The position numbers and the translations under genes are program-made. Positions 18,274 through 27,269 of a DNA stretch of 64,000 bases are shown piece after piece (position 1 is the stretch's first letter; each line of letters begins with the position of its first letter). The stretch covers positions 1-64,000 of the forward strand of contig NZ_POVL01000006.1 of NCBI RefSeq assembly GCF_002939185.1. Direction: 5' to 3'. A model generated the notes under the pieces. The model was not told the DNA's origin. It saw only the letters and a program-made list of their open reading frames with translations, and did not search any database. The DNA is from Enterobacter sichuanensis. GTDB taxonomy: Bacteria > Pseudomonadota > Gammaproteobacteria > Enterobacterales > Enterobacteriaceae.

Positions 18274-18821
18274 TGGGAAGACTCATCTGGTTAATGGGGC
18301 CGTCCGGCTCCGGTAAGGACAGCCTGCTGTCCGCCCTGCGGCAACGGGAGCACCCGCAGCTGCTGGTGGCGCACCGCTACATTACCCGCGCGGCCAACGC
18401 CGGAAGTGAAAATCATATCGCGCTGAGCGAACAGGAGTTTTTCACCCGCGCCGGGCAAAATCTGCTGGCGCTGAGCTGGCACGCCAACGGCTACTACTAC
18501 GGGATTGGCATTGAGATCGACCTGTGGCTGCATGCGGGGTTCGACGTGCTGGTCAACGGCTCCCGTGCCCACCTGGCTCAGGCCCGCGCACGCTACGCCT
18601 CGGCCCTGCTGCCGGTCTGTCTGCAGGTTTCACCGGAGGTGCTGCGCAGCCGGCTGCAAAGCCGTGGACGCGAAAGCGAAAAAGAGATCGCGCAGCGTCT
18701 GGCGCGTGCGGCGCGCTATACCCCATCGGACTGTCATATCCTCAACAACGACGGAAGTTTGCTACAGTCAGTCGATACCTTTTTATCGCTTATCCGTCAG
18801 AAGGAGAGACAGCATGCCTGA
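18273..18821 (+). CDS. phnN: Ribose 1,5-bisphosphokinase PhnN
   Basis: 182 residues (E. coli 185), guanylate-kinase-like P-loop kinase with Walker [10 protein letters not shown]. It phosphorylates ribose 1,5-bisphosphate to PRPP, returning the ribose scaffold of the C–P lyase pathway to nucleotide metabolism. It overlaps phnM by one base and phnO by eight. Confidence 0.95.
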   Translation: MGRLIWLMGPSGSGKDSLLSALRQREHPQLLVAHRYITRAANAGSENHIALSEQEFFTRAGQNLLALSWHANGYYYGIGIEIDLWLHAGFDVLVNGSRAHLAQARARYASALLPVCLQVSPEVLRSRLQSRGRESEKEIAQRLARAARYTPSDCHILNNDGSLLQSVDTFLSLIRQKERQHA

Positions 18822-19248
18822 CTGTACGCTTCGCCCCGCCACCGCCGACGATGCGCAAATCGTCTACGCGTTAATCTGCGAACTGAAACAGGCCGAGTTT
18901 GATCACCAGGCGTTTCACGCGGGCTATCTTGCCAATCTGCAGGATCACAACATGCGCTACCAGCTTGCCGAGATGGACGGTCAGGTCATCGGCATGATCG
19001 GTCTGCACATGCAGTTTCACCTCCATCACGCCCGCTGGATCGGCGAGATCCAGGAGCTGGTCGTCATGCCGCAGGCGCGCGGGCTGAAGGTGGGCAGTCA
19101 GCTGCTCGCCTGGGCTGAAGAGGTGGCACGGCAGGCTGGCGCAGAGTTGACCGAACTCTCCACCAGCGTGAAGCGCACCGACGCGCACCGTTTTTATGTT
19201 CGTGAAGGGTATACGCAGAGCCATTTTCGATTCACCAAAGTGCTATAG
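18814..19248 (+). CDS. phnO: Aminoalkylphosphonate N-acetyltransferase PhnO
   Basis: 144 residues, GNAT fold. The acetyl-CoA site motif is visible in [19 protein letters not shown]. It acetylates the amino group of aminoalkylphosphonates such as aminomethylphosphonate with acetyl-CoA, which lets C–P lyase use them and protects against toxic analogues. The internal ATG at 18814, preceded by AAGGAGAG (18801–18808), is the true start; the open frame continues upstream antiphase through phnN. Its GxxG loop and C-terminal [13 protein letters not shown] match E. coli PhnO. Confidence 0.95.
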   Translation: MPDCTLRPATADDAQIVYALICELKQAEFDHQAFHAGYLANLQDHNMRYQLAEMDGQVIGMIGLHMQFHLHHARWIGEIQELVVMPQARGLKVGSQLLAWAEEVARQAGAELTELSTSVKRTDAHRFYVREGYTQSHFRFTKVL

Positions 19249-19257
19249 AGGTGCGTT

Positions 19258-20016
19258 ATGAGTCTGACTATCACGTTAACAGGAACCGGAAGCGCGCAAC
19301 TCGTGCCGGTCTTTGGCTGCGACTGCGCGGCATGCCGCCGGGCACGCCTGCAGGACAACTATCGCCGTCGCCCGTGCAGCGCGGTGGTCAAATTCAACGA
19401 TGCCGTCACCCTGCTGGATGCCGGTATTCCGCACCTCATGGACGACTGGCCGGCAGGCAGCTTTCAGCAGTTTTTGCTGACCCATTACCATATGGATCAT
19501 GTTCAGGGGTTATTTCCGCTGCGCTGGGGCGTTGGCGCGACGATCCCGGTTTACGGTCCGCCAGATGAAGCCGGGTGTGACGATCTGTTAAAACACCCGG
19601 GGATTCTGGACTTCAGCCACACGGTTGAGCCGTTTGTGATGTTTGAACTTCAGGGCCTGCGGGTCACGCCGCTGCCGCTCAACCATTCGAAACTAACCTT
19701 TGGCTATCTGCTGGAATCGGCCCACAGCCGCGTGGCCTGGCTGTCCGACACCGCCGGGCTGCCGGAAAAAACGGTGAAGTTCCTGCTTAACAATCAGCCG
19801 CAGATCATGATTATCGACTGCAGCCACGAACCGCGCGACGAGACGCCGCGAAACCATTGCGACTTAAATACGGTGATTGCGTTAAACGAAGTGATTGGCT
19901 GCCCGCAGGTGATCCTGACGCACATCAGCCATCAGTTTGACGTGTGGATGATGAATAACCCGCTGCCGCAGGGCATTGAAGCGGGGTATGACGGGATGGT
20001 GTTGGTGCTGGATTAG
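19258..20016 (+). CDS. phnP: Phosphoribosyl cyclic phosphodiesterase PhnP
   Basis: 252 residues, metallo-beta-lactamase fold. The metal motif THYHMDH is intact and an N-terminal zinc-binding set of cysteines is seen in [11 protein letters not shown]. It opens ribose-1,2-cyclic-phosphate-5-phosphate to ribose 1,5-bisphosphate, the substrate of PhnN. It is the last gene of the operon, with GAGGTGCG before its ATG, and a palindromic repeat follows the stop. Confidence 0.96.
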   Translation: MSLTITLTGTGSAQLVPVFGCDCAACRRARLQDNYRRRPCSAVVKFNDAVTLLDAGIPHLMDDWPAGSFQQFLLTHYHMDHVQGLFPLRWGVGATIPVYGPPDEAGCDDLLKHPGILDFSHTVEPFVMFELQGLRVTPLPLNHSKLTFGYLLESAHSRVAWLSDTAGLPEKTVKFLLNNQPQIMIIDCSHEPRDETPRNHCDLNTVIALNEVIGCPQVILTHISHQFDVWMMNNPLPQGIEAGYDGMVLVLD

Positions 20017-20021
20017 ATTTT

Positions 20022-20055
20022 CTCCCTCTCCCGTGGGAGAGGGTTGGGGTGAGGG
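20022..20055 (+). repeat. CCCTCTCCC palindromic repeat, copy 4
   Basis: CTCCCTCTCCCGTGGGAGAG plus the tail GGTTGGGGTGAGGG, between convergent phnP and yjdP. It may end the phn transcript, as no other terminator is visible. Confidence 0.85.
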
Positions 20056-20068
20056 CAACAGGCCGCAC

Positions 20069-20392
20069 TTAGCCGCGATCGTAATCGTCTTCTAACCTGC
20101 GCTCATCCTCTTCCAGACGGCGTCTGTCGTCATCCAGCTGGCGCTGACGCTCGTCTAAACGACGGCGTCTGTCTTCAAGCTGCCGACGGCGGTCGTCATA
20201 CTGACGGCTATCCATGCGACGGTTATCGTCATAACGATCGTCATCATCGTTGCTGCGGCTGCTGCTGGGGTTATAGGCGTCGTTGATTGCCTGTTGAATG
20301 TTGCCAATAGCATCATCAACGATATCGGCGTGCGCCAGTTGGCTGGTGAGTGACAGCAGACCAAATAACAGAGCGGTAGAGTAACGTTTCAT
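20069..20392 (-). CDS. yjdP: Periplasmic coiled-coil protein YjdP
   Basis: 107 residues (E. coli YjdP 109). A signal peptide of ~22 residues ends at LAHA before DIVDDAIGNIQQAIN. The rest is very rich in Asp/Arg/Gln; the C-terminal half is built of DDRRRQLEDRRRRLDERQRQ-type repeats expected to form a long charged helix. Function is unknown. Its place next to phnP is the same as in E. coli and marks the left edge of the accessory sugar cassette. Confidence 0.88.
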   Translation of the reverse strand: MKRYSTALLFGLLSLTSQLAHADIVDDAIGNIQQAINDAYNPSSSRSNDDDDRYDDNRRMDSRQYDDRRRQLEDRRRRLDERQRQLDDDRRRLEEDERRLEDDYDRG

Positions 20393-20461
20393 AAGGCCAG
20401 ACTCGCAGGTGAACTGGCCTTAAGGTAATGAACAGCAGGGTGTGGGGGTAGCGGAGGAATC

Positions 20462-21124
20462 TCAAATTCTGTTGTGAGCGGGAGCTTCCATCAGTTGATT
20501 CGCACGCTGTTTATTTTCTGCTACAAGTACAATGCCATAACATTTTTGATCCGGCGAATGGCTCCAGATACGATCTTCGGGGATACACCCTCCGTCATAG
20601 ATAACCTTGCTACCATCATACGGCCAAAATGCGCCCTGCTCGGTATCGAGAACAAATACAGCGATTTGGTCAGACTCGCGGGCAATTTTCTGCCAGAGCA
20701 TCTTCCCACCCTCATATTGTTCAAAGTCGCTGACAAGCGTCACGCCACATTGTAATACCAGGGCTTCATACAGGCGAGTTGCCAGTCCCTTGTCACGCTC
20801 GGCGGGATCAACGCAGATACCTTCTACCTGAATAACGTTGGCATCTTCCCAACAGCGCTCGACCGCAATGATATCTTCACCCAAATGCGTTTTACGTTGT
20901 AAATCCAGGGCAGCAACAACCCGATGCCGGGGCACACCATCGAAGGTTTCGATATCCGCTTCAATAATAGCTGCACGAGGCGTCTGGCTATCAAAAATGA
21001 CGTGTAGCACTCGCCCGGAAAGCTCGAACTCATCAACGAGTTTAAACGATCTGGCAACTGTGCTCGGGCTGTATGTTGTAGGCATCACGATCATTTGTGA
21101 GTCCCCCCTTGTGAGTACCGGCAT
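20462..21124 (-). CDS. Hypothetical GNAT-like acetyltransferase
   Basis: 220 residues, not recognised as a named protein. The middle contains VEGICVDPAERDKGLATRLYEALV, a typical GNAT acetyl-CoA loop (R/Q-x-x-G-x-A type). The N- and C-terminal parts do not resemble the usual small GNAT enzymes, so the substrate is open. Two starts are possible: ATG at 21124 with AAAAGGAA close by, or ATG at 21094 behind the stronger AAGGGGGGA. The gene is visibly less GC-rich than its neighbours, suggesting transfer. It lies 90 bases downstream of the hybrid kinase on the same strand, without an obvious terminator between, so it may be co-transcribed. It is absent from this position in E. coli as remembered. 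Confidence 0.6.
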   Translation of the reverse strand: MPVLTRGDSQMIVMPTTYSPSTVARSFKLVDEFELSGRVLHVIFDSQTPRAAIIEADIETFDGVPRHRVVAALDLQRKTHLGEDIIAVERCWEDANVIQVEGICVDPAERDKGLATRLYEALVLQCGVTLVSDFEQYEGGKMLWQKIARESDQIAVFVLDTEQGAFWPYDGSKVIYDGGCIPEDRIWSHSPDQKCYGIVLVAENKQRANQLMEAPAHNRI

Positions 21125-21214
21125 AATTCCTTTTATATCCCAATCTGCTCAATTTTGCGCAGATTAACATCACCGGCTTTAACGATGCTCTTGATGAAAT
21201 CCTAAACAGGGCGT

Positions 21215-23491
21215 TTAAAAACATATTTTCCGCAGCGCCTGCGCCAGCTGCGCCTGTGTAAACGGCTTACGCAGTAGCTGAACATCCGGCAGCTGAGGAT
21301 TATGCGTAGGCCGTAAATCCTGCCCGCTGATCAGCAGCACCGGAAGCTGCGGATAGTGGCTGCGCACATGGTTAATCACCTCGGCCCCGCTCAGGCTTCC
21401 GGGCAACATCAGATCGCTGATAAACATGCCAATATCTTCTGACGCCGCCAGCATGCTCAGCGCCTGCTCGCCGTTGTCTGCTTCCAGCGTCAGATAGCCC
21501 AGCTGATGCAGCTGTTCGCACAGGGTCTGGCGCACATCGGCCTCATCTTCCAGCACCAGCACCAGCCGCTCGTTATCGACGGAGGCGGTGGCTGAGAGGG
21601 TTTCATCTTCAGGTACAACGGGCAGCGTCGAGCGCGGAAGGTGAAGCCGCACGGTCGTCCCCTGCCCCGGTGCGCTCTCGATCTCCACGCGACCGCCGGA
21701 CTGACGCACAAAACCGTAGACCATCGACAGGCCTAGCCCGCTTCCGCTCCCGGTCTGTTTGGTGGTGAAGAACGGTTCAAACACCCGGGATTTCACCTCC
21801 TGCGACATGCCGCAGCCGCGGTCAATGACCTCCAGCGCCACCATATCCTGCCTGCGTCCGTCGCTGCGGGTGACGCGTTGATTCCAGGTGCGGATTTTAA
21901 TGACCCCACTTTGCCCTTCCATCGCATCGCGGGCGTTCATCACCAGGTTGATGATGGCGTTTTCCAGCTGGCTGACGTCTATCCACGCGGGCCACGCCGG
22001 GGATTGCGCTTCAATCTCCAGCGTCAGGGTGGCCGGCAAAGAGTGGCGCATCAGCTCTTTGAGGTTCTCCAGCAGCGGGCGCATCTCAACCGCATGTGGC
22101 GTCAGGGATTGCTTACGGGAGAACGCCAGCAGGCGCTGCGTCAGCAGGGCGCCACGCTCGGCCGCCTTCAGCGCCCGAGTAATTCTGGGCGCGTCTTTTG
22201 CATCAGGATCGGTGAGTTCAAGGCTGCCGATGATCACCGCCAGCAGGTTGTTAAAATCATGCGCCAGCCCGCCCGTCAGCTGTCCGACGGCTTTCATTTT
22301 CTGGCTGTGCAGCAGCGCCTCCTCCAGCCCCTGACGCTCAATGCGGTCGATCTCCATCTGGGTAGTTTTCTCTTTCAGCAGACGCGTGGTGTGCTCAAGC
22401 GAGGCGGTGTTGCGGGCAAAAACGTTGAACGCACGCGCCAGCTCTCCCAGCTCATCGCGCCGCTGCAGGGCGGGGACGGAGACATCCTGTTCGCCGTGAG
22501 CCAGTCGCGACATCGCCCGGGAAATCGCCGTCAGGTTGGAGGCCAGATTGCGGTAGATATACCAGCAGGCGCACCCGGTGAGGATCAACGCCAGCACGGC
22601 GAAAATGCTAATAAACACGCTGATGGATTGCAGTTCATGATGGCTCTGGGCCGTGCGAAGCCGGGAGGCCTGCGCGACCTGTTCTACGTACTGATTGATG
22701 TCGCTGTTGAGGATCGCCACCAGCGCCTTGATGTGAAACATATACCAGTTGATCGCCAGATCGCTCTCTTCCAGCTGCGTCGACAGCGGGGCGAGCCTGC
22801 GCAGCTCGTCGTTGAAATCGGGCAGCACAACGTTCACGACAGGCTGCGTTGCGCGTCGCGGCAGGGTCGCGGTGACGGCGTCCAACTGCTGTATCGTGGC
22901 GCGCGGCGAGGGGGTGTCGATGGCGGCGATAATCAGCCTGTCCATTTCCGCAAGCTGCTGCGCGTCCGGTACGTTGCTGCCAAACCGCCGGTTAATGTCC
23001 TGCAGGTGGCGTAAATAGCTCTGACTTTGATAAAGCGAACTGAGGAGCGCGTTGCGCTGCAGATGGCGTCGCTGTCCGCGCTCGAGCATGCCCGTCACGC
23101 TCTGCTGTAATTCATTGCTTCGTTGAATAATACGCGCCACCAGCCCCGGCTCTTGCTGCGCTAAAGGGGCCTCCGCCAGCTGCTCCAGCGAGCGGCGCAG
23201 CGCCATTTGCGTCTGCTTCAGCCGCTCGGCTTCGCCTTTATATTCCAGCGCCCCCACCACCTGCGAAAGCCGTACCGCCGCCGTCGCCACGCTGGCGGTA
23301 TCACGGGCGAGGTTCATGCTGCCGGTCATGTCATCCAGCGTTTGCTGCTGCACCTGCTCCTGAATCTGGCTGGCATGCCGGAAACCGAGCACCGCCACGC
23401 CACTCACCATCAGCGTCACGGCGACCACCAGCAGATTGAAAATCAGCAGACGACCGCGGGCGCTGGCAAAAAACGGGGGGCGCGATGGCAT
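21215..23491 (-). CDS. Membrane hybrid sensor histidine kinase
   Basis: 758 residues. TM1 is at ~15–36, followed by a ~250-residue mostly helical periplasmic sensor. TM2 is at ~290–312, then a HAMP region (~313–365), a linker coil, and HisKA with H411 in GGLAHDFNN. HATPase_c follows (N-box around N519, DRGCGMS, GSGSGLGLS) and a C-terminal receiver with Asp693 and Lys742. The HDFNN-type dimerisation motif is the CckA-like hybrid class. There is no HPt domain. It is divergent from the sugar ABC operon, and the probable partner regulator lies at its far end (29828–30559). It is inferred to sense the sugar or its loaded binding protein. GGAG precedes the ATG. Confidence 0.88.
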   Translation of the reverse strand: MPSRPPFFASARGRLLIFNLLVVAVTLMVSGVAVLGFRHASQIQEQVQQQTLDDMTGSMNLARDTASVATAAVRLSQVVGALEYKGEAERLKQTQMALRRSLEQLAEAPLAQQEPGLVARIIQRSNELQQSVTGMLERGQRRHLQRNALLSSLYQSQSYLRHLQDINRRFGSNVPDAQQLAEMDRLIIAAIDTPSPRATIQQLDAVTATLPRRATQPVVNVVLPDFNDELRRLAPLSTQLEESDLAINWYMFHIKALVAILNSDINQYVEQVAQASRLRTAQSHHELQSISVFISIFAVLALILTGCACWYIYRNLASNLTAISRAMSRLAHGEQDVSVPALQRRDELGELARAFNVFARNTASLEHTTRLLKEKTTQMEIDRIERQGLEEALLHSQKMKAVGQLTGGLAHDFNNLLAVIIGSLELTDPDAKDAPRITRALKAAERGALLTQRLLAFSRKQSLTPHAVEMRPLLENLKELMRHSLPATLTLEIEAQSPAWPAWIDVSQLENAIINLVMNARDAMEGQSGVIKIRTWNQRVTRSDGRRQDMVALEVIDRGCGMSQEVKSRVFEPFFTTKQTGSGSGLGLSMVYGFVRQSGGRVEIESAPGQGTTVRLHLPRSTLPVVPEDETLSATASVDNERLVLVLEDEADVRQTLCEQLHQLGYLTLEADNGEQALSMLAASEDIGMFISDLMLPGSLSGAEVINHVRSHYPQLPVLLISGQDLRPTHNPQLPDVQLLRKPFTQAQLAQALRKICF

Positions 23492-23520
23492 GGGTTTGGA
23501 CTCCTCTGCGGTTTGGTGCT

Positions 23521-23551
23521 CTCACCCTGGCCCTCTCCCACGGGGAGAGGG
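23521..23551 (-). repeat. CCCTCTCCC palindromic repeat, copy 5
   Basis: CTCACCCTGGCCCTCTCCCA followed by CGGGGAGAGGG. It sits just upstream of the hybrid kinase start, in the divergent control region. Confidence 0.8.
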
Positions 23552-23589
23552 AAAAGAGAAATGTGATGGCGATTAGCTATTCATAACTA

Positions 23590-23614
23590 TGACAAATATG
23601 AACAGCTTCTGACA
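23590..23614. promoter_or_regulatory. Direct repeats, candidate response-regulator site
   Basis: GACA (23591), AACA (23601) and GACA (23611) are spaced exactly 10 bases apart, each preceded by T or TG. Phased direct repeats one helical turn apart are the usual target form for OmpR/PhoB-family regulators. They lie between the divergent hybrid kinase and sugar operon, ~60 bases before the ABC ATPase start. Binding by the regulator at 29828–30559 is inferred. Confidence 0.4.
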
Positions 23615-23672
23615 TTTTGCATTTACGCACCTGTGATGAAGTGCAGATATCAACATTCACAGGAGATCCGCC

Positions 23673-25193
23673 ATGAGCAGAACCCCGGTACTGGAGATGC
23701 GCCGCATTGCCAAAACGTTTGGCAATTTTCACGCGCTCAAGGGTGTGGATTTGACGGTCTTTCCCGGTGAGATCCATGCGCTGATGGGTGAAAACGGCGC
23801 GGGAAAAAGCACGCTGATGAAAATCCTCGCCGGGGCGTATACCGCCACCGGCGGTGAGATCCTGATCGACGGTCAGCCGTTTCACATTAAAGGGCCGAAA
23901 GATGCGCTGGCCGCCGGTATTACCCTGATTTATCAGGAGATGCAGCTCGCGCCGAATCTGACCGTCGCCGAGAATATCTTCCTTGGCAGCGAGCTGTCGC
24001 GCGGCGGGATGGTCCAGCGCAAAGAGATGGCCGCCCAGGCCCAGGCGGTCATCGATCGTCTGGGCGCCCAGTTCAGCGCCACCGATCGGGTGATGAAGCT
24101 GACCATCGCCGAGCAGCAGCAAGTGGAAATCGCCCGCGCGCTGCACCGCAACAGCCGCATTCTGGTGATGGATGAACCCACCGCGGCCCTCTCCTCACGC
24201 GAAACCCATCGCCTGTTTGAACTGATTTTGCGTCTGCGCGATGAAGGAATGGCGATCATCTATATCAGTCATCGCATGGCGGAAGTGTATGAGCTCTCTG
24301 ACCGCGTCAGCGTGCTGCGCGACGGGCAGTACGTCGGCAGCCTGACGCGCGACAAGCTGAACGCCTCCGAGCTGGTGAAGATGATGGTAGGCCGCCCGTT
24401 AAGCGATCTGTTCAACAAAGAGCGGGATATCCCGCTCGGCAGCCCGCGTCTCAACGTGCACCACCTCACTGACGGTAAAAAAGTCCAGCCCTGTAGCCTG
24501 CAGGTGCGTTCCGGGGAAATTGTCGGCCTGGCGGGGCTTGTCGGTGCCGGACGCTCCGAGCTGGCGCAGCTGATCTTCGGCGTGCGTAAAGCCACGGGGG
24601 GCATGATTGAGGTCGACGGCGAGCCGGTGGTGATCCACTCCCCACGCGCAGCCATCGAAAACGGCATCGGTTTTCTTACCGAGAACCGCAAGGAGCAGGG
24701 GCTGTTTCTGGAGCTGGCGGCGCAGGAGAACATCACCATGGCGACGCTGGAGCGCGATGCCACCTTCGGCATGCTTAACCGCAAAAAAGCGCAGTCCATC
24801 TCCGATGATGCCATTTCCCTGCTGAACATCCGCGTGCCCCATTCTCAGGTGCGCGCCGGTGGGCTGTCGGGCGGTAATCAGCAGAAGCTGCTCATCTCCC
24901 GCTGGGTGGCCATCGGCCCGCGTATTTTGATTCTGGACGAACCGACTCGCGGCGTGGACGTCGGTGCAAAAAGTGAGATCTACCGCATCATGAACCAGAT
25001 GGCGCGCCAGGGCGTGGCCATTTTGATGATCTCCAGCGAGCTGCCGGAAGTGGTGGGGATGAGCGACCGGGTGTACGTGATGCGCGAAGGCAGCATTGCG
25101 GGCGAGCTCCACGGGCACGACATCTCTCAGGAAAACATCATGACGCTGGCAACCGGCGTGAACGACACTCATCATCAGGCGGTATCACTATGA
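23673..25193 (+). CDS. Sugar ABC transporter ATP-binding protein (RbsA/AlsA-like)
   Basis: 506 residues with two ABC domains, as in RbsA, XylG, AlsA and MglA. Domain 1 has Walker [10 protein letters not shown] and signature [15 protein letters not shown]. Domain 2 has the degenerate Walker [10 protein letters not shown] normal for the family and signature [15 protein letters not shown] with [12 protein letters not shown]. It energises import of a monosaccharide with the next two genes. AGGAGAT lies before the ATG, and its end overlaps the permease gene by four bases (ATGA). The linked isomerase, kinase and aldolase point to a pentose or hexose that is isomerised after uptake. Confidence 0.92.
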   Translation: MSRTPVLEMRRIAKTFGNFHALKGVDLTVFPGEIHALMGENGAGKSTLMKILAGAYTATGGEILIDGQPFHIKGPKDALAAGITLIYQEMQLAPNLTVAENIFLGSELSRGGMVQRKEMAAQAQAVIDRLGAQFSATDRVMKLTIAEQQQVEIARALHRNSRILVMDEPTAALSSRETHRLFELILRLRDEGMAIIYISHRMAEVYELSDRVSVLRDGQYVGSLTRDKLNASELVKMMVGRPLSDLFNKERDIPLGSPRLNVHHLTDGKKVQPCSLQVRSGEIVGLAGLVGAGRSELAQLIFGVRKATGGMIEVDGEPVVIHSPRAAIENGIGFLTENRKEQGLFLELAAQENITMATLERDATFGMLNRKKAQSISDDAISLLNIRVPHSQVRAGGLSGGNQQKLLISRWVAIGPRILILDEPTRGVDVGAKSEIYRIMNQMARQGVAILMISSELPEVVGMSDRVYVMREGSIAGELHGHDISQENIMTLATGVNDTHHQAVSL

Positions 25194-26185
25194 CAACTCC
25201 TACCCATCCGCAGCAGGTGGCGAAATCGGCCTCCGCCAAAAAATTGCTGATGAGCGATCTGATGCAAACGGTCGGCATCTTACCGATTCTCATCCTGATC
25301 GTCGCAGTGTTTGGCGTTATCGCGCCTAACTTCTTCACGGAAAGCAACCTGCTCAACATTACCCGTCAGGCGTCGATCAATATCGTGCTGGCGGCAGGCA
25401 TGACCTTCATTATTTTAACCGGCGGGATTGACCTCTCCGTGGGCTCGATTCTGGGCACCACGGCGGTGGCCGCGATGGTGGTGTCGCTGATCCCGGAATT
25501 CGCCGGGCTGTCTATTCCCGCCGCGCTGATGCTTGGCATGGTGCTGGGCCTGTTCAACGGCGCGCTGGTGGCCTTTGCCGGGCTACCGCCGTTTATCGTC
25601 ACGCTTGGCACCTATACGGCACTGCGCGGGGCGGCGTATCTGCTGGCCGACGGCACGACCGTCATTAACTCAAACATCAACTTTGAGTGGATAGGTAATA
25701 ACTACCTCGGCCCCGTGCCGTGGCTGGTGGTGATCGCCCTGGCGGTGATTGTGGTGTGCTGGTTTATCCTGCGCCGCACCACGCTCGGCGTGCACATCTA
25801 TGCCGTGGGCGGCAACATGCAGGCGGCGCGCTTAACGGGCATTAAGGTCTGGCTGGTGCTGCTGTTCGTGTATGGCATGAGCGGCCTGCTCTCCGGATTA
25901 GGCGGCGTGATGAGTGCGTCGCGCCTCTATAGCGCCAACGGCAACCTGGGCATGGGCTACGAGCTGGATGCCATTGCCGCCGTGATCCTCGGCGGGACCA
26001 GCTTCGTCGGCGGGATCGGCACGATCACCGGCACGCTGGTTGGTGCATTGATCATCGCCACGCTCAACAACGGCATGACGCTGATGGGCGTCTCCTACTT
26101 CTGGCAACTGGTGATCAAAGGGGCGGTGATCATCATTGCGGTGCTGATCGACAAATACCGTACCCGACACCATCAAAGTGCATAA
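25190..26185 (+). CDS. Sugar ABC transporter permease (RbsC/AlsC-like)
   Basis: 331 residues, about ten hydrophobic helices, AraH/RbsC-type permease. The family motif [14 protein letters not shown] is present, as is the cytoplasmic coupling segment [14 protein letters not shown]. It forms the inner-membrane channel with the preceding ATPase. It overlaps the ATPase gene by four bases and is followed after 30 bases by the binding-protein gene. Confidence 0.92.
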   Translation: MTTPTHPQQVAKSASAKKLLMSDLMQTVGILPILILIVAVFGVIAPNFFTESNLLNITRQASINIVLAAGMTFIILTGGIDLSVGSILGTTAVAAMVVSLIPEFAGLSIPAALMLGMVLGLFNGALVAFAGLPPFIVTLGTYTALRGAAYLLADGTTVINSNINFEWIGNNYLGPVPWLVVIALAVIVVCWFILRRTTLGVHIYAVGGNMQAARLTGIKVWLVLLFVYGMSGLLSGLGGVMSASRLYSANGNLGMGYELDAIAAVILGGTSFVGGIGTITGTLVGALIIATLNNGMTLMGVSYFWQLVIKGAVIIIAVLIDKYRTRHHQSA

Positions 26186-26215
26186 CAACAATACCCTACG
26201 TGTGAGGAAGACAAG

Positions 26216-27157
26216 ATGCGTTTGAAACCGTTAGTGACCGCGCTCTGTGCTGGCGCGCTGCTTGCCGCAACGCCGTTTGCGCAGGCGAAAGATCTGAAAT
26301 CCATCGGCGTGACGGTGGGCGACCTGGCTAACCCGTTCTTCGTGCAGATCACCAAAGGTGCCGAGCTGGAAGCGCGCAAGCTGGCGGGCGATAACGTCAA
26401 AGTCACGCTGGTCTCCAGCGGGTACGATCTGGGCCAGCAGGTGGCGCAGATCGACAACTTTATTGCCGCCAAAGTGGACATGATCATCCTTAACGCCGCG
26501 GATTCCAAAGGGATCGGCCCGGCGGTGAAACGCGCGAAAGACGCCGGGATCGTGGTCGTTGCGGTTGACGTCGCAGCGGAAGGGGCCGATGCGACGATCA
26601 CCTCCGATAACACCCAGGCGGGCGAAATGGCCTGTAAGTACATTACTGACCGCCTGAACGGCAAAGGCAACGTAGTGATCATCAACGGGCCACCGGTCTC
26701 TGCGGTGCAAAACCGCGTGGAAGGTTGCCAGACAGAGTTCAAAAAGCATCCGGATATCAAGGTGCTCTCGGATAACCAGAACGCCAAAGGCAGTCGCGAA
26801 GGCGGCCTGGAAGTCATGACCTCCCTGCTGGCGGCGAATCCGAAGATCGACGGCGTCTTCGCTATTAACGATCCCACCGCGATCGGTGCCGATCTGGCGG
26901 CAAAACAGGCGCAGCGTAATGAGTTCTTTATCGTCGGCGTGGATGGATCACCGGACGGTGAAGAAGCCCTGAAGCGGGAAAACTCCCTGTTTGTCGCGAC
27001 CCCGGCGCAAGATCCGCAGGTGATGGCGGCAAAAGCGGTGGAGATCGGCTATGACATACTACAGGGCAAACCTGCGCCGAAAGCGCCTGTGCTGATCCCG
27101 GTGACGATGATCGATAAAAAGAACGTCGGCTCGTATAAGGGATGGACGGTTAAATAA
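26216..27157 (+). CDS. Periplasmic sugar-binding protein (RbsB-like)
   Basis: 313 residues with a Sec signal peptide of ~24 residues ending FAQA before KDLKSIG. The mature part is a pentose/hexose-binding type I fold; typical pieces are VGDLANPFFVQITKGAE, AADSKGIGPAVKRAKDAGI and FAINDPTAIGADLA. It captures the sugar in the periplasm for the ABC importer and may present it to the hybrid kinase. GAGGAAG precedes the ATG. Two inverted palindromic repeats follow, which may protect this upstream mRNA from decay. Confidence 0.92.
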   Translation: MRLKPLVTALCAGALLAATPFAQAKDLKSIGVTVGDLANPFFVQITKGAELEARKLAGDNVKVTLVSSGYDLGQQVAQIDNFIAAKVDMIILNAADSKGIGPAVKRAKDAGIVVVAVDVAAEGADATITSDNTQAGEMACKYITDRLNGKGNVVIINGPPVSAVQNRVEGCQTEFKKHPDIKVLSDNQNAKGSREGGLEVMTSLLAANPKIDGVFAINDPTAIGADLAAKQAQRNEFFIVGVDGSPDGEEALKRENSLFVATPAQDPQVMAAKAVEIGYDILQGKPAPKAPVLIPVTMIDKKNVGSYKGWTVK

Positions 27158-27193
27158 CCCCCTCACCCTGCCCTCTCCCCAAAGGGGGGAGGG
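27157..27193 (-). repeat. CCCTCTCCC palindromic repeat, copy 6
   Basis: CCCCCTCACCCTGCCCTCTC, then CCCAAAGGGGGGAGGG, directly after the binding-protein stop codon. Paired with copy 7 in inverted orientation. Confidence 0.8.
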
Positions 27194-27202
27194 TATTACG
27201 TT

Positions 27203-27238
27203 CTCTCTCCCCTCTGGGGAGAGGGTTAGGGTGAGGGG
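27203..27238 (+). repeat. CCCTCTCCC palindromic repeat, copy 7
   Basis: CTCTCTCCCCTCTGGGGAGA with the tail GGGTTAGGGTGAGGGG. With copy 6 it forms a BIME-like pair between the transporter genes and the catabolic genes. Confidence 0.85.
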
Positions 27239-27269
27239 AAAAGTTTTGCACATCACTCAAGGAGTCCCC

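Noticed and set aside
21878-23014. Plus-strand open frame of 378 codons
   Set aside because: It lies wholly antisense to the hybrid kinase, is rich in Arg/Gln/His as expected from a mirrored GC-rich frame, and has no recognisable domain or ribosome site.
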